DNA of 64,000 nt from Paenalcaligenes faecalis (GCF_027557445.1 NZ_CP106841.1:1660001-1724000), one strand, 5' to 3'. Shown: positions 18,486 to 31,448, counted from the stretch's first letter. The notes: generated by a model from the sequence alone, not told the origin. Program-made: numbers and translations.

Positions 18486-21464
18486 TTACAAAGTACGAGC
18501 AATTTCTTTGATTTCGAAGATTTCGAGCTGATCGCCGACTTCTAGATCATTATTACCACGTAAAGTAATACCACAATCAAAGCCTTGACGTACTTCACGT
18601 GCGTCGTCTTTGAAGCGGCGTAAGGATTCTAAGTAACCTGTCCAGATCACTACGTTATTACGTAACAAACGTACCTGAGAATCACGTTTCACAATACCTT
18701 CGGTAACCATACAACCAGCTACTTTACCGATACGTGAAATATGATAGACCTCGCGGATCTCGACCATACCAATAATTTCTTCACGCTCTTCAGGTTTCAA
18801 CATACCTGATAGGGCTGCTTTAACATCGTCTACTGCATCGTAAATTACGTTGTAGTAACGAATATCAATGCCATTCAATTCAGCTTGTTTGCGTGCTGTG
18901 GCTTCGGCGCGAACGTTAAAACCCAACACCACTGCATTTGAGGCAATTGCCAAGTTCACATCGCTTTCAGAAATACCACCCACCGCAGCGTGAACGACTT
19001 GTACCTTAACCTCATCTGTAGCTAGCTTTAACAAGGAGGACACCAATGCCTCTTGTGAGCCTTGTACGTCAGTTTTAATGATTAGGGACAAGACACGTGC
19101 TTCGTCGCTAGCGTCTTCGAATAACGACTCTAAGCGAGCTGCTTGTTGACGGGCTAATTTCACATCACGGTATTTACCTTGACGGAACAGCGCAATCTCA
19201 CGAGCTTTACGCTCATCAGCCATAGCAATTAGCTCATCACCAGCCGCCGGAACCTCGGTCAGGCCTTGGATCTCTACAGGGATAGATGGGCCAGCCTTAG
19301 CTAGGTTTTTACCTGTCTCGTTTGTCATCGCACGAATTCGGCCAAAGCTTGCACCCACTAAAACCGTATCGCCACGATTTAAAGTACCACTTTGAACTAA
19401 TACAGTAGCTACTGGACCACGACCACGATCTAAACGAGCCTCAATCACCGTACCGCGTGCTGGAGTATTTACAGGAGCGGTTAACTCAAGCATCTCGGCC
19501 TGCAGCAACACATGCTCAAGTAACTCATCAATCCCTTCGCCAGAGCGAGCAGACACATGCACAAATGGTACATCACCACCGTATTCCTCAGGGATCACTT
19601 GCTCTGCAACTAATTCCTGTTTTACACGCTCAGGATTACCCTCAGGTTTATCTATCTTTGTAATAGCAACAACTAGAGGTACTTCGGCTGCACGAGCATG
19701 GTGAATGGCTTCACGTGTTTGAGGCATTACACCGTCATCAGACGCAACAACCAAAATCACCACGTCTGTAGATTTAGTACCACGCGCACGCATCGCCGTA
19801 AAGGCTTCGTGACCGGGGGTATCTAAGAAAGTAATATTGCCACGATCTGTTTTTACGTTGTAAGCACCAATATGCTGGGTAATACCACCCGCCTCACCCG
19901 CAGCGATTTTAGCGCGACGAATGTAATCAAGCAAAGACGTTTTACCGTGGTCTACGTGACCCATTACCGTTACAACTGGAGCACGGGACTCTTCTTCGAC
20001 CTCGCCTACAAATGCGTCTTCTAGGAAGGACTCAGGATCATCTAATTTAGCGGCAATCGCTACGTGACCCATTTCCTCTACCAGAATCATTGCTGTTTCT
20101 TGATCCAAGACCTGATTGATTGTCACCATCTGACCAAGCTTCATAAGGTGTTTAATCACCTCTGTCGCCTTGATAGACATTTTGTGAGCTAAGTCAGCCA
20201 CGGTAATGGTTTCAGGCACGGCAATTTCACGAGCAATGAACTCGGGCTGCTGTGGCTGCTGTTGACGCTGATCTTCTTCGCGACCGCGACGACCACGACG
20301 ACCACCACGGGAGGAAGCACGCCAAGCCTCTTTACCTGAGCCGGCAGCTGCTACATCAGCTTTTGATGTTTTACGACGATTGTCAGTCCAGCTGCTATCT
20401 GCCGTTTTAACCGGTTTTTTAACCTCAGGCCCTTTCACTTCTTTTTTACTGCTTGTTTTTGTCGCTTTTTTGGTTTCTTTCTCAGGATCTACAGCACGTA
20501 GCACTTTACGTGGACGGCTTAGCATCTCACTGATAGCTGCAGCTTCGGCTGCAGCCGCGCGACGTGCTCGGTCTCGCTCTTGGCCCGATTCTGAATCTCT
20601 AGGAGCCTCAGAGCTAGGGTGGCGATCACCTGAAGCGGGTGCAGTTGTTTTTGCTGCAGCGCGGGGTTTATTAGGTGCTGCGCTACGGCCTTTATTTGGC
20701 TGTTCGTTACGCGCAGGGCTAGTTTTTTTAGCGGCGGTTTTTTTCTCGTCTACCACGTTATCCTGTTTTTTCGTCTGTTCTGCCACGGCAGGCTTTACCT
20801 CATCAGCCTTTTCCACAGAAGCAGGCTGTTCGTTAACGGCAGACTGCTTTGCGGGTTCCGACTTTTCCGATTGAGAGTCAACCGGTTCGGTAATAGCAGG
20901 CTGCTTAATTTGTTCGGCACCCGTACTTTCAGTTTCCTGTTTTGCGGGTGATGGTGTAGTGACCTCTGGAGCCACCGCTGCTGTAACTGCAACGGCTGGT
21001 TCTTGAGATTCTGTTTTAGGAGGCTGTTCGACCTCGGGTTTGGCTACGGATTTAACTTCTGGCTCTGGCATAACCGGTGTTACAGGGGCTACCACTACAG
21101 GCTCTGCAACATCTTTGGGAGCCTCTATGGGAGTAGCCTTAGCAGCGCTCTGCTCTTGAGCCTTTTCAGCCTCTGCCAGTAACTCAGCAGTATCACGCTT
21201 AACATAGGTACGGCGTTTGACGGTTTCCACCTGAATCGTGCGCGAGCGCCCTGACCCGTCAGCCTGACGAATCTCAGACGTTTTTCTACGTGTTAAGGTA
21301 ATTTTATCGCCACGAACCGACTGCATCAATTTATTTTTATCAGCATCCGTAATCGTATCTTTAATCGACTTAACTTGAACCCCTGCACTTTGCAGTTGTT
21401 CAAGCACGGACTCGGCTGAGCTTTTAAGTTCCTGGGCGTACTTTTCAACTGTGTTACTCGGCAT
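18486..21464 (-). CDS. infB: Translation initiation factor IF-2
   Basis: The 992-aa GTPase begins with an IF2_N module ([18 protein letters not shown]), followed by about 330 residues of low-complexity Ala/Pro/Lys/Glu sequence, a second IF2_N-like region ([20 protein letters not shown], near 425), and the G domain with [18 protein letters not shown] near 500, [12 protein letters not shown] and ITKIDKPEG. Domains II-IV end with the fMet-tRNA-binding C2 domain. IF-2 places fMet-tRNA on the 30S subunit. The long linker creates several long open frames on the opposite strand that are not genes. Downstream of nusA in the operon. Confidence 0.97.
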   Translation of the reverse strand: MPSNTVEKYAQELKSSAESVLEQLQSAGVQVKSIKDTITDADKNKLMQSVRGDKITLTRRKTSEIRQADGSGRSRTIQVETVKRRTYVKRDTAELLAEAEKAQEQSAAKATPIEAPKDVAEPVVVAPVTPVMPEPEVKSVAKPEVEQPPKTESQEPAVAVTAAVAPEVTTPSPAKQETESTGAEQIKQPAITEPVDSQSEKSEPAKQSAVNEQPASVEKADEVKPAVAEQTKKQDNVVDEKKTAAKKTSPARNEQPNKGRSAAPNKPRAAAKTTAPASGDRHPSSEAPRDSESGQERDRARRAAAAEAAAISEMLSRPRKVLRAVDPEKETKKATKTSSKKEVKGPEVKKPVKTADSSWTDNRRKTSKADVAAAGSGKEAWRASSRGGRRGRRGREEDQRQQQPQQPEFIAREIAVPETITVADLAHKMSIKATEVIKHLMKLGQMVTINQVLDQETAMILVEEMGHVAIAAKLDDPESFLEDAFVGEVEEESRAPVVTVMGHVDHGKTSLLDYIRRAKIAAGEAGGITQHIGAYNVKTDRGNITFLDTPGHEAFTAMRARGTKSTDVVILVVASDDGVMPQTREAIHHARAAEVPLVVAITKIDKPEGNPERVKQELVAEQVIPEEYGGDVPFVHVSARSGEGIDELLEHVLLQAEMLELTAPVNTPARGTVIEARLDRGRGPVATVLVQSGTLNRGDTVLVGASFGRIRAMTNETGKNLAKAGPSIPVEIQGLTEVPAAGDELIAMADERKAREIALFRQGKYRDVKLARQQAARLESLFEDASDEARVLSLIIKTDVQGSQEALVSSLLKLATDEVKVQVVHAAVGGISESDVNLAIASNAVVLGFNVRAEATARKQAELNGIDIRYYNVIYDAVDDVKAALSGMLKPEEREEIIGMVEIREVYHISRIGKVAGCMVTEGIVKRDSQVRLLRNNVVIWTGYLESLRRFKDDAREVRQGFDCGITLRGNNDLEVGDQLEIFEIKEIARTL

Positions 21465-21511
21465 TCGACTCTCTCTTTAACGACTTTATTCTAATAAATA
21501 TGACCCCAGTT

Positions 21512-21529
21512 GCCGCACAAAAGTGCGGC
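21512..21529 (-). other. Intercistronic hairpin between nusA and infB
   Basis: GCCGCAC (21512-21518) pairs with GTGCGGC (21523-21529) around AAAA. On the transcribed minus strand no T-run follows, so a processing or stability element is more likely than a terminator. Confidence 0.55.
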
Positions 21530-21546
21530 GACGTTGCAATAGCGGC

Positions 21547-23025
21547 TTATTCATCGAACCAATGGGCTCGGGCGCGCAATATCATTTCACTGGCAGCTTC
21601 GTTGTCTAATCCAACAATCTCCGCTAATTCATCTGTGGCTAGTTCAGCCAAATCATCCAATGTCACAATATCTTTGGCCGCTAAGCTGGCCAAAATATCG
21701 GGTGTCATACCCTCGATTTCCTGTAGCTCTTTAGCTACAGACTGTACGAGCTCTTCTTTGGCAATGGCCTCAGACAACAACGCATTGCGTGCTCGAGTAC
21801 GCAGTTCGTTTACCAAGTCCTCATCAAAAGCATCAATTTCTAGAAGCTCTTGTAGCGGAACATATGCGACTTCTTCTAGGCCAGTAAACCCTTCATCAAT
21901 CAACACATTGGCCACGTCTTCGCCCACGTCTAAACGTTGAATGAACACATCTAAAAGCTCTTTACGCTCTTCGGCCTGACGATTCTGATTTTCTTCAGGC
22001 GTCATGATATTGATTTGCCATCCGGTTAGCTCAGAAGCTAAGCGAACGTTTTGACCACGAGAGCCAATGGCTTTCGGTAGGTTTTCTTCGTCCACCACCA
22101 CATCCATCGCGTGCTTATCTTCATCCACCAAAATGGATTGAACATGAGCAGGGGCCAACGCACCAATAACAAATTCAGCGGGGTCATCAGACCACAACAC
22201 AATATCGACCTGCTCACCACCTAATTCATTGCGCACAGCAGTAACACGTGAGCCACGCATACCTACACACGTACCGATAGGATCAATACGTTGATCGTAA
22301 GCAACAACTGCTATTTTAGCGCGTACCCCAGCGTCCCGAGCGGCGGCTTTAATCTCTAGCAAGCCTTGCTCAATTTCAGGCACTTCATTTTCAAATAGCT
22401 CTCGAATGAATTCTGGAGCAGTGCGAGATAAAAACACCTGTTGTCCACGTGCTAAACGATCAATTTTTTGTACCCATGCGCGTACACGATCACCCATACG
22501 AATGTTTTCTTTGGGGATCATTTCACTACGAGGCAGACGGGCTTCGATTTTACCCATCTCGATAATGGCATCACCTTTATCAATGCGTTTAACTGTCCCA
22601 GATACAATGGTCTCGCCACGATCTAAAAAGTCATTTAGCATTTGCTCTCGTTCTGCATCACGAATACGTTGCAAAATGGCCTGTTTGGCAGTTTGTGCAC
22701 CAATACGCCCAAACTCAATGGACTCAAGAGGCTCTTCGATAAAATCACCGACCTCAATATCAGACGCGTATTCTAACGCATCCGAGTACATTTCCTGTTT
22801 ATCAGGCTCTTGGAGGCCTGCCTCGTCAGGGACCACCAACCAACGACGGAAGCTTTCGTATTCGCCTGTCTGACGATCAATATCCACACGAATATCTACG
22901 TCTTCTTCGAAGCGTCTTTTCATTGCTGACGCCAAGGCCCCTTCGAGGGCTCCAAATACTACTTCGGGCTCTACGCCTTTTTCACGCGCCAGTGCATCGA
23001 CTAGCAAAAGAATTTCGCGACTCAT
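21547..23025 (-). CDS. nusA: Transcription termination/antitermination protein NusA
   Basis: The 492-aa protein has the NusA N-terminal domain ([20 protein letters not shown]), an S1 domain (about 135-200), two KH domains with [20 protein letters not shown] near 260 and [20 protein letters not shown] near 325, and two C-terminal acidic repeats ([41 protein letters not shown], each shown in part). It binds RNA polymerase at pauses and modulates termination. It overlaps rimP by four bases. In E. coli NusA controls its own operon by leader termination, which is relevant to the terminator upstream of rimP here. Confidence 0.97.
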   Translation of the reverse strand: MSREILLLVDALAREKGVEPEVVFGALEGALASAMKRRFEEDVDIRVDIDRQTGEYESFRRWLVVPDEAGLQEPDKQEMYSDALEYASDIEVGDFIEEPLESIEFGRIGAQTAKQAILQRIRDAEREQMLNDFLDRGETIVSGTVKRIDKGDAIIEMGKIEARLPRSEMIPKENIRMGDRVRAWVQKIDRLARGQQVFLSRTAPEFIRELFENEVPEIEQGLLEIKAAARDAGVRAKIAVVAYDQRIDPIGTCVGMRGSRVTAVRNELGGEQVDIVLWSDDPAEFVIGALAPAHVQSILVDEDKHAMDVVVDEENLPKAIGSRGQNVRLASELTGWQINIMTPEENQNRQAEERKELLDVFIQRLDVGEDVANVLIDEGFTGLEEVAYVPLQELLEIDAFDEDLVNELRTRARNALLSEAIAKEELVQSVAKELQEIEGMTPDILASLAAKDIVTLDDLAELATDELAEIVGLDNEAASEMILRARAHWFDE

Positions 23026-23513
23026 CGCTTTCTACCCTTGAAATCAAGTATGGGATCTAATTTGGCTCGGTCTATATCATCAAAACTGAATGTTAAATCC
23101 CGTACCTGTCCCGATGACTGTTCTAGCTCTAACACGAATTCAGTATCTACCGTTGCCTCGGAGGGCTCCATGCCCTCTGGTGCATAAAGAAGACCACGGA
23201 ATACCTTTTGGTTGTCCACGGGTTCAAACAAACGCAGTTCAATGCGCGCACCTGAGAAACGTACGAAATCAGCCACTCGTTTAAGCGGACGATCTACACC
23301 GGGAGAGGTGACTTCGAGACGATCATAATCTACGTTTTCAACCTCGAAAACGCGTGAGAGTTGTTTAGACACCTCTTCGCAGTGGTCAATCGTAATACCA
23401 CCAGGGTGATCAATAACAACACGCAACAAGCCCTTTGGGGCGCGCTCCACATCGACCAATTCGATGTCCGTCCCTAATAGACTTTCCTGAGTTAGTGCGA
23501 AAATATCTGTCAT
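23022..23513 (-). CDS. rimP: Ribosome maturation factor RimP
   Basis: The 163-aa protein contains the RimP N-domain [20 protein letters not shown] near residues 30-50 and [19 protein letters not shown] near 68-86. It is needed for 30S maturation. The ATG at 23513 ([12 protein letters not shown]) is chosen; the longer frame begins with TTG at 23522 inside a terminator T-run. The Shine-Dalgarno is poor (GGA nine bases upstream). It heads the nusA-infB operon, as in most proteobacteria. Confidence 0.94.
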   Translation of the reverse strand: MTDIFALTQESLLGTDIELVDVERAPKGLLRVVIDHPGGITIDHCEEVSKQLSRVFEVENVDYDRLEVTSPGVDRPLKRVADFVRFSGARIELRLFEPVDNQKVFRGLLYAPEGMEPSEATVDTEFVLELEQSSGQVRDLTFSFDDIDRAKLDPILDFKGRKR

Positions 23514-23520
23514 AAAATCC

Positions 23521-23547
23521 AAAAAAAATGGGCTGTATGCCAGCCCA
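23521..23547 (-). terminator. Intrinsic terminator/attenuator abutting the rimP start
   Basis: TGGGCTG (23529-23535) pairs with CAGCCCA (23541-23547) around a five-base loop. On the minus strand the stem is followed by eight Ts that end seven bases before the rimP ATG. Transcripts entering the rimP-nusA-infB operon from upstream must cross it, suggesting attenuation. Confidence 0.8.
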
Positions 23548-23666
23548 CTGCTACTGTACCAACCACATAAATGCAGTTAATCAGTTTATTGCTAAACGAT
23601 GCTCTATGAGCTTATCAATAAGCCCTACAACCAAATTCAAAGAGCAGCTATTGTGTTAAGCCCTAT

Positions 23667-23675
23667 ATTCTAACA
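23667..23675 (-). promoter_or_regulatory. Possible extended -10 promoter for the rimP-nusA-infB operon
   Basis: The minus strand reads TGTTAGAAT (TGn plus TAGAAT), an extended -10 form, about 155 bases before the rimP ATG in the rluB-rimP spacer. No well-spaced -35 was found, and the rest of the 267-base spacer shows only the terminator described next to rimP. Confidence 0.3.
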
Positions 23676-23780
23676 GATTTTCAAAAAAAAACCTGTAAGT
23701 TCTAGTAGCTTAACGCACAAAGCAATGGGCAAGCGGATGAAGCACTACACCCCATCCTATCAAATAAAATATGTGGCGTA

Positions 23781-25367
23781 TTAACTACTACGCCGTCCAA
23801 CACGAGCCAGTTTAGACTCATGAGCGCCAGCACCTGGCTGCCAATCATCCCGACGACGATTGCCGCTAGGACGACTCGCATTTTTACTCGCCTGTTTACG
23901 TGCACCACCTGGAGTACGTCTGTCGGCCCCACCTGCAGGGGAAGATCCTGCCGCCGCACCTCGGCGAGGGCCACGAGGCGCAGAGCGTTGTTTCTGTTCT
24001 CGGCCCGCATTCGGATGACCATTTGCCAAGCCACCACTAATTAACAACCCTGTTCTGGAAGGCTCGCCAAGTAAAGCAGACTGCCCCACCGAGCCACGTC
24101 CTACTGACTGGCGACGAGCGGGTTGCTCTGAGGCTCTATAACCAGGAGGCATGGCGCTATCATGCGTTAAAGGCTGCTGAGAGCGTCTACCACGCTGCGC
24201 TGTCTGCGACACCGAGCCATCAGGACGCAACAAGCCCAAACGAACCATTAAAGCTGTTGCCATCTCTGGAGAAAGCTCTTCCCAGCGACCGCGACGCAAA
24301 TTCGATGGCAGCACCACTTCGCCAAAGCGAGTACGAATCAAACGACTAACCGTTAGACCAATAGCTTCAAACATACGACGAACCTCTCGGTTACGCCCCT
24401 CTTGAATGGTCACACGATACCAGCGATTGCTCCCTTCGCCACCTACAAACTCTAGCGACCCAAATTGAGCCATACCATCTTCTAGCTCAATCCCTTTAGT
24501 CAGTTGCTTCATTTGCTCAGGAGTTAGTTCGCCTAATACTCGTACCGCATACTCGCGCTCAGCGCCATAACGAGGATGCATAAAACGATGAGCCAAATCA
24601 CCTGAGTTAGTAAAAATCAGCAGCCCTTCCGTATTTAAGTCTAAGCGCCCTACTGACAGCCACTTACCCATCTTAATTTTCGGCAAACGTGAAAACACGG
24701 TTTCACGACCACCTGGGTCATCATGACTCACAATTTCCCCAGCGGGCTTGTGGTAAAGAATAATACGCGGTGGGCGGTCTGCATCTGGGCGTTTAATAAT
24801 CCGCCCATTGACCCGCACCACATCCTCAGCACCCACACGCTGACCAATATAAGCAGGCTCACTATTGACGGACACACGTCCAGAAATAATGAGTTCTTCC
24901 ATTTCACGACGCGAGCCCACCCCAGCATCAGCCAACACCTTATGTAGTTTAGGCTGCACGGCATCTGAGTTTAAAAAACGACCTAAACGCTGTGCCGTTT
25001 GCTCTGCATTTTCCAAAAAGGATAAGCCAAGATCACTATCATCTTGTTGGCGCTCAGGACGAGGGCGTGCGTTTTTATGAGCACAGCGTGCATGCGGCCC
25101 TGTGGTTGAACTATGACGTGGCTGTTGACGCTGCGGAGGTCTTTTTCGCTGAGCGGGCTGAGACTGCTCTTGTGGTGAGGCTTGTTGTTCTTGTTCGGCC
25201 ACCGGTTTGAAAGACGCTTGACCTTGGGCTCGGCGGGGTTTGTGTTCTTGTACGGCATCCCCACGGCGACGTCTGAAGGGAGTGCGTAATTTACGTCCTT
25301 TGCTTTTAGGAGCAGAGGACGTAGCCGCCGACTGTGCGTCAGGGGCTGGCTGTTTTGTGTCAGTCAT
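23781..25367 (-). CDS. rluB: 23S rRNA pseudouridine synthase RluB with long basic tails
   Basis: The 528-aa protein has an S4 RNA-binding domain (about 140-190; [20 protein letters not shown]) and a pseudouridine synthase domain (about 195-350) with the catalytic [18 protein letters not shown]. The RsuA/RluB-type [17 protein letters not shown] signature also lies in it. RluB modifies U2605 of 23S rRNA in E. coli. Low-complexity Arg/Gln/Pro-rich tails at both ends (about 1-130 and 370-528) roughly double the core size, as often seen in Burkholderiales. It follows scpB by 23 bases. Confidence 0.92.
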   Translation of the reverse strand: MTDTKQPAPDAQSAATSSAPKSKGRKLRTPFRRRRGDAVQEHKPRRAQGQASFKPVAEQEQQASPQEQSQPAQRKRPPQRQQPRHSSTTGPHARCAHKNARPRPERQQDDSDLGLSFLENAEQTAQRLGRFLNSDAVQPKLHKVLADAGVGSRREMEELIISGRVSVNSEPAYIGQRVGAEDVVRVNGRIIKRPDADRPPRIILYHKPAGEIVSHDDPGGRETVFSRLPKIKMGKWLSVGRLDLNTEGLLIFTNSGDLAHRFMHPRYGAEREYAVRVLGELTPEQMKQLTKGIELEDGMAQFGSLEFVGGEGSNRWYRVTIQEGRNREVRRMFEAIGLTVSRLIRTRFGEVVLPSNLRRGRWEELSPEMATALMVRLGLLRPDGSVSQTAQRGRRSQQPLTHDSAMPPGYRASEQPARRQSVGRGSVGQSALLGEPSRTGLLISGGLANGHPNAGREQKQRSAPRGPRRGAAAGSSPAGGADRRTPGGARKQASKNASRPSGNRRRDDWQPGAGAHESKLARVGRRSS

Positions 25368-25390
25368 GGGACTAAGAAACTCCTTCTGTT

Positions 25391-26005
25391 TTACATTTTT
25401 TTCGCTGTCTCCACACCCATAGAAGGGGGAGCATGTTCAGTATTCGATTTTTGCGAATCAGAGAGTGATTGCTGAAAAATTTCTATATCTTGCGGCGAGT
25501 CCACAGCAGGTAAGTCCTGAATGGAGCGCAATCCGAGATCATCTAAAAACTGTTTAGTGGTTCCAAATAAAGCGGGACGGCCAGGCGCATCTCTGTAGCC
25601 TAAGACCTCAATCCAGCCTCTATCCTCTAGGGTACGAATAATTTGGGTAGAAACGCTTACACCGCGTATGTCTTCTATGTCGCCGCGTGTTACGGGCTGA
25701 CGCCAGGCAATAATAGCCAAGGTTTCTAATGTAGCGCGAGAGTAGCGAACAGGTCGATCATTTTGTAAGCGTAATAAATACGGCTGTACATCAGCGCGAC
25801 TTTGGAAGCGCCAACCACCGGCCACCTGCACAAGCTCTAAGCCTTTATCTTGCCAATTTTGCGCAAGAATAATGAGATGATGCTTTATTGTATCCGCAGT
25901 TAGATCAAACGGGTCAAATGCTTTTCGCATTTGTTGTATAGATAGTGGTTGATCTGCACATAATAATAATACTTCTACGATGCGCTGTATCTCATTTTCT
26001 GTCAT
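25391..26005 (-). CDS. scpB: Segregation and condensation protein B
   Basis: The 204-aa protein carries two winged-helix domains; [20 protein letters not shown] and [20 protein letters not shown] with [21 protein letters not shown] are the ScpB hallmarks. It binds ScpA in the SMC condensin that organises the chromosome. scpA is not adjacent here. The C-terminal 30 residues are divergent. It is the first gene of an scpB-rluB pair and is divergent from the tRNA-fMet gene. Confidence 0.93.
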   Translation of the reverse strand: MTENEIQRIVEVLLLCADQPLSIQQMRKAFDPFDLTADTIKHHLIILAQNWQDKGLELVQVAGGWRFQSRADVQPYLLRLQNDRPVRYSRATLETLAIIAWRQPVTRGDIEDIRGVSVSTQIIRTLEDRGWIEVLGYRDAPGRPALFGTTKQFLDDLGLRSIQDLPAVDSPQDIEIFQQSLSDSQKSNTEHAPPSMGVETAKKM

Positions 26006-26069
26006 TTTTGCTAATAATCCAAGTAGGGCTTGCTATTTTTATTTAGATCACCTATTATAACTCTTCTGA

Positions 26070-26146
<77 letters not shown>

Positions 26147-26151
26147 AATTT

Positions 26152-26188
26152 AAAAGCCTCGAACATTTATTTGTTCGGGGCTTTTTTT
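26152..26188 (+). terminator. Terminator of tRNA-fMet copy 1
   Basis: AAGCCTCGAACA pairs with TGTTCGGGGCTT (with two wobble pairs), followed by a T7 run. It is nearly identical to the terminator after copy 2. Confidence 0.9.
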
Positions 26189-26412
26189 CGTCCCTACCTA
26201 TGATATATCGCAAATCAAGGCATAAAAATCAAGGAATCCTATCCAAAATACGGGCATCTACAATTTTAGTATGATTTTTGACTTTAGCTAATCTGGTGTA
26301 CTTTTGATCGATTAGCTCATTACAAATAGCTACCGTCTTAATTCACTATTTTTAGATGCTCCTTAGGCTAGCAACATGGCATCCACTACCCACAGCCTAA
26401 GACGTAGATAAT

Positions 26413-26600
26413 TTGAAGCTCACCCAGCTAAAGCAAGGTGATTCTTGTTGTCATCGGTTTAGGCGCCGTGATATTCAATCACGCCCGTCTTCTAAAACCT
26501 CTTCCAAGCGTTTCGTGTGTCGGCACTCCCTGCCGCCACAAACCGGTTCCCTCACGAGTCGCAGCCCTTCTTTGTGAATGTTGATTGCGGCATTCAGATC
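26413..26600 (-). ncRNA. Probable TnpB guide RNA (omega/reRNA) scaffold
   Basis: In IS605-type elements the guide RNA overlaps the 3' end of tnpB and the right end, with the guide read from the flanking DNA. The tnpB stop lies inside a perfect hairpin CGTGAT/ATCACG (26467-26483), followed by the right-end hairpin at 26420-26443. The guide would be minus-strand ATTATCTACGTCTTAGG just beyond 26413. The 5' limit is arbitrary. Confidence 0.45.
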
Positions 26601-27644
26601 GCGGTCATGCGTCGCCCCACAAGGGCAGGTCCACCGCCGAATGGCGAGTGACCACTGGCCTTGGTAGAGCTCCCCACATTGACTACAGGTTTTGCTAGAA
26701 GGGAACCATTGACTAATGGCAGAAAGCGTTCTTCCATACCAGTCTGCCTTGTAGCTCAATTGCCTTACTATTTCACCGAAGTTGACATCATGCAATTGTT
26801 TCGCCAATTTACGGTTTTTCACCATGTTTTTGACCTTTAATGACTCAATACTTATCACTTGATTTTCGTTTATAAGTTTTCTCGTCATTTTATGGGTTAC
26901 ATCATGACGGCAATTCGCGATCTTTTCGTGGATTTTCGCCACCACGCGTTGTTGCTTACTAAAATTCGCCGAGCCTTTGACTTTCTTGGCTAGTTTTCGC
27001 TGTGCTTTAGCCAGTTTTTTAGCGTATTTATTCGTTAAACGCGGGTTAGTAAACCGCTGGTCATCAGAACAAACCGCTAACTCCGCAATGCCCACATCCA
27101 CGCCCACCGTTTTACTCACCTCGGGCAGCAGTTGAACCGCTTCTTTTACTAAAATAGACACAAAATATTTGCCTGTTTTTGTTTTAGACACGGTCAATGA
27201 GCTAGGTGTTCCCGTGAACAAACGCGACCAGCGGATTTTTAATGGCTGTTTCATTTTCGCCAACGTGAGGGATAGCGCCTTAGCGTCCCACTTAAAGGCG
27301 TTGTTCATATAGCTGGCCGATTGTTTTGCCTGTTTACGCTTAAATTTCGGGTAACCAAACCCTGAGGCAAAAAAGGAACGGAAAGCTTTTTGCAAATGGC
27401 GAAGCGACTGCTGCAACGGCACGCTAGAGACGTCTTTCAACCAAGCGTGCTTTGGACTGCGTTTAAGCTGATTGAGGTGGTTATTCCAATCGTGGTAATT
27501 GGTTTTATTGCCTAACTCGTATTGTTCTTTAGAGAAACCAAGCGCGGCGTTATAGGTGAAACGAACACAACCAAAGGTATGCGCCAAGAATGCAGCTTGC
27601 TCTTGGGTGGGGTAAAATCGGTATTTATACGCCACTTGTTTCAC
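26475..27644 (-). CDS. tnpB: RNA-guided endonuclease TnpB (IS605 OrfB family)
   Basis: The 389-aa protein has an N-terminal HTH/OrfB region (YRFYPTQEQAAFLAHTFG), RuvC-I GVDVGIAELAV (Asp183), RuvC-II ISIESLKVKNMVKN (Glu267), a four-cysteine zinc ribbon CSQCGELY...CPCG (320-342), and RuvC-III HDRDLNAAINI (Asp349). All catalytic residues are present, so it is likely active as a nickase/nuclease guided by its own RNA, promoting retention of the element. A GTG start is chosen for the AGGAGAGG site upstream. The C-terminal Arg/Glu-rich tail (RECRHTKRLEEVLEDGRD) is encoded by the guide scaffold overlap. Confidence 0.92.
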   Translation of the reverse strand: MKQVAYKYRFYPTQEQAAFLAHTFGCVRFTYNAALGFSKEQYELGNKTNYHDWNNHLNQLKRSPKHAWLKDVSSVPLQQSLRHLQKAFRSFFASGFGYPKFKRKQAKQSASYMNNAFKWDAKALSLTLAKMKQPLKIRWSRLFTGTPSSLTVSKTKTGKYFVSILVKEAVQLLPEVSKTVGVDVGIAELAVCSDDQRFTNPRLTNKYAKKLAKAQRKLAKKVKGSANFSKQQRVVAKIHEKIANCRHDVTHKMTRKLINENQVISIESLKVKNMVKNRKLAKQLHDVNFGEIVRQLSYKADWYGRTLSAISQWFPSSKTCSQCGELYQGQWSLAIRRWTCPCGATHDRDLNAAINIHKEGLRLVREPVCGGRECRHTKRLEEVLEDGRD

Positions 27645-27777
27645 TTTTCCTCTCCTAATACTGTTTTATTATACAGTAAAAACTGCTTGTGGCGCACGTG
27701 CTGATTGAATATATCTTGCCGCGTTTTGCGGCAACGTCTTACATCCTCCACCTGAAGGGAAGAGGTTTTCGACGTAA

Positions 27778-30470
<2,693 letters not shown>

Positions 30471-30588
30471 AGTAGCTACAAACCAATCTCTCAAAAGCCT
30501 ATTCGCCATGAGAGATTGGTTCTAAATAAGGTAAATGCACGATAAGGCTTGCTTTATTTAAACAGCTAGGCTACTATATATTTTCTGA

Positions 30589-30665
<77 letters not shown>

Positions 30666-30670
30666 AATTT

Positions 30671-30707
30671 AAAAGCCTCGAATATTTACTTGTTCGGGGC
30701 TTTTTTT
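30671..30707 (+). terminator. Terminator of tRNA-fMet copy 2
   Basis: AAGCCTCGAATA ... TTGTTCGGGGCTT plus T7, differing from the copy 1 terminator at a few positions. tRNA and terminator were duplicated together. Confidence 0.88.
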
Positions 30708-30845
30708 GTGGGTGGATTGTGGGCGTGGGCCGCTCCTACGTTGGCTTTGCGAGCGTATGGTGGCTAATAGAAGATGATTAATAATATGTATTTTTGCAAT
30801 AAAAACAACCAAAAAATACGTCTATCAAAAACACACTAAACACCA

Positions 30846-30967
30846 CTGCTGCCCAAATGTTGCCCGTATCCTGCCTTTTTGCTGCCTATCCCTATAAATG
30901 CAGCTGAGCAAAAATGATACTATTTTGACCTTCGCCCATACCCTGCCCTGCTATTTTTGGGCAGCAG
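30846..30967. repeat. 12-bp inverted repeat in the tRNA-xre spacer
   Basis: CTGCTGCCCAAA (30846-30857) and TTTGGGCAGCAG (30956-30967) are perfect inverted copies 98 bases apart, with further TGCCC/TGCCT repeats between them. The 262-base region after the tRNA terminator (30708-30969) has no gene. It may hold an attachment or recombinase-binding site, or form a long-range stem at the end of the xre transcript. Confidence 0.5.
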
Positions 30968-30969
30968 AA

Positions 30970-31185
30970 TTATTCATTTTTCTCTTCCGTAGAATACTCA
31001 AGCAGCTCATCTACCGTGCACTCAAACAACTCACACAGTCTAGCCATAGTATTTAAATCAATACGCTTCGCTCGCTCCTCATAGAGAGCTGTTACGGCAT
31101 TTCTACTTAGTCCTGTTCTACGCATTACTTCAGAAATGGTTAACCTTTCTCGGCCCATCAAAGTAGAAAGATGACATCTAAGCAT
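30970..31185 (-). CDS. XRE-family HTH regulator, distal copy
   Basis: The 71-aa protein is a stand-alone Cro/C1-type HTH: MLRCHLSTLMGRERLTISEV, TGLSRNAVTALYEERAKRID, then LCELFECTVDELLEY. The ATG at 31185 is chosen for AGGAGG six bases upstream. It overlaps the end of the neighbouring XRE gene by eight bases and is its paralog (shared CHLSTLMG and LCELFEC blocks). Probable control of the integrase/excisionase genes on the other strand; no data on its operator apart from the repeat noted nearby. Confidence 0.85.
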   Translation of the reverse strand: MLRCHLSTLMGRERLTISEVMRRTGLSRNAVTALYEERAKRIDLNTMARLCELFECTVDELLEYSTEEKNE

Positions 31186-31396
31186 CTGGCCCCTCCTGTG
31201 GAATATATTCAAACAAGTCGCCTACCTTACATTCAAAAAGCTCACATAACTTTTCTATAGCTACCGCTTCCACCCGCTCTGCACGTTCGTTATACAGAGC
31301 CGCTACTGTATTTCGATGTAAGCCCGTTTGAGTAGCTACGTCTACCATTTTCATTTTTTTCATACCCATAAGAGTAGAAAGGTGACACTTAATCAT
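31178..31396 (-). CDS. XRE-family HTH regulator, proximal copy
   Basis: The 72-aa HTH protein begins MIKCHLSTLMGMKKMKMVDV at the ATG at 31396 (AGGGG upstream). TGLHRNTVAALYNERAERVE is the HTH and LCELFECKVGDLFEY the C-terminal helix. It is transcribed first, then its paralog with an eight-base overlap. The pair faces the excisionase-integrase operon across a 160-base spacer, the layout of a lysogeny-type control region. Confidence 0.85.
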   Translation of the reverse strand: MIKCHLSTLMGMKKMKMVDVATQTGLHRNTVAALYNERAERVEAVAIEKLCELFECKVGDLFEYIPQEGPDA

Positions 31397-31419
31397 ATAA
31401 AAACCCCTGTTACGCCCTA

Positions 31420-31448
31420 CAAACACAAAAAAAGACTTGCAAACACAA
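31420..31448. promoter_or_regulatory. Direct repeats at the xre promoter (possible operators)
   Basis: CAAACACAA occurs at 31420-31428 and 31440-31448, exactly 20 bases apart (two helical turns), just upstream of the proximal xre start. A 10-bp palindrome ATGAGCTCAT lies at 31464-31473. Either could be an XRE binding site. Confidence 0.4.

Larger units (their letters stand above)
26413..27773 (-). mobile_element. IS200/IS605-type TnpB-only element
   Basis: Element with tnpB but no tnpA. The left end (high coordinate) has a subterminal hairpin with CCTCTTCCCTTCAGG and TGGAGG arms (minus strand, 27746-27766) next to a TTAC on its flank (27774-27777). The right end has a hairpin at 26420-26443 (TCACC...GGTGA) finishing near AGCTTCAA. 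Boundaries are inferred from hairpins and may be a few bases off. It sits between tRNA-fMet copy 1 and the TRAP genes. Confidence 0.75.

Noticed and set aside
20380-20874. 164-codon open frame on the plus strand inside infB
   Set aside because: It is antisense to the low-complexity Ala/Pro/Lys linker of IF-2 and has no family pattern or ribosome site.
23702-24037. 111-codon open frame antisense/alternate to the rluB 3' end
   Set aside because: It is an alternate-frame reading of the Arg/Gly-rich tail of RluB.
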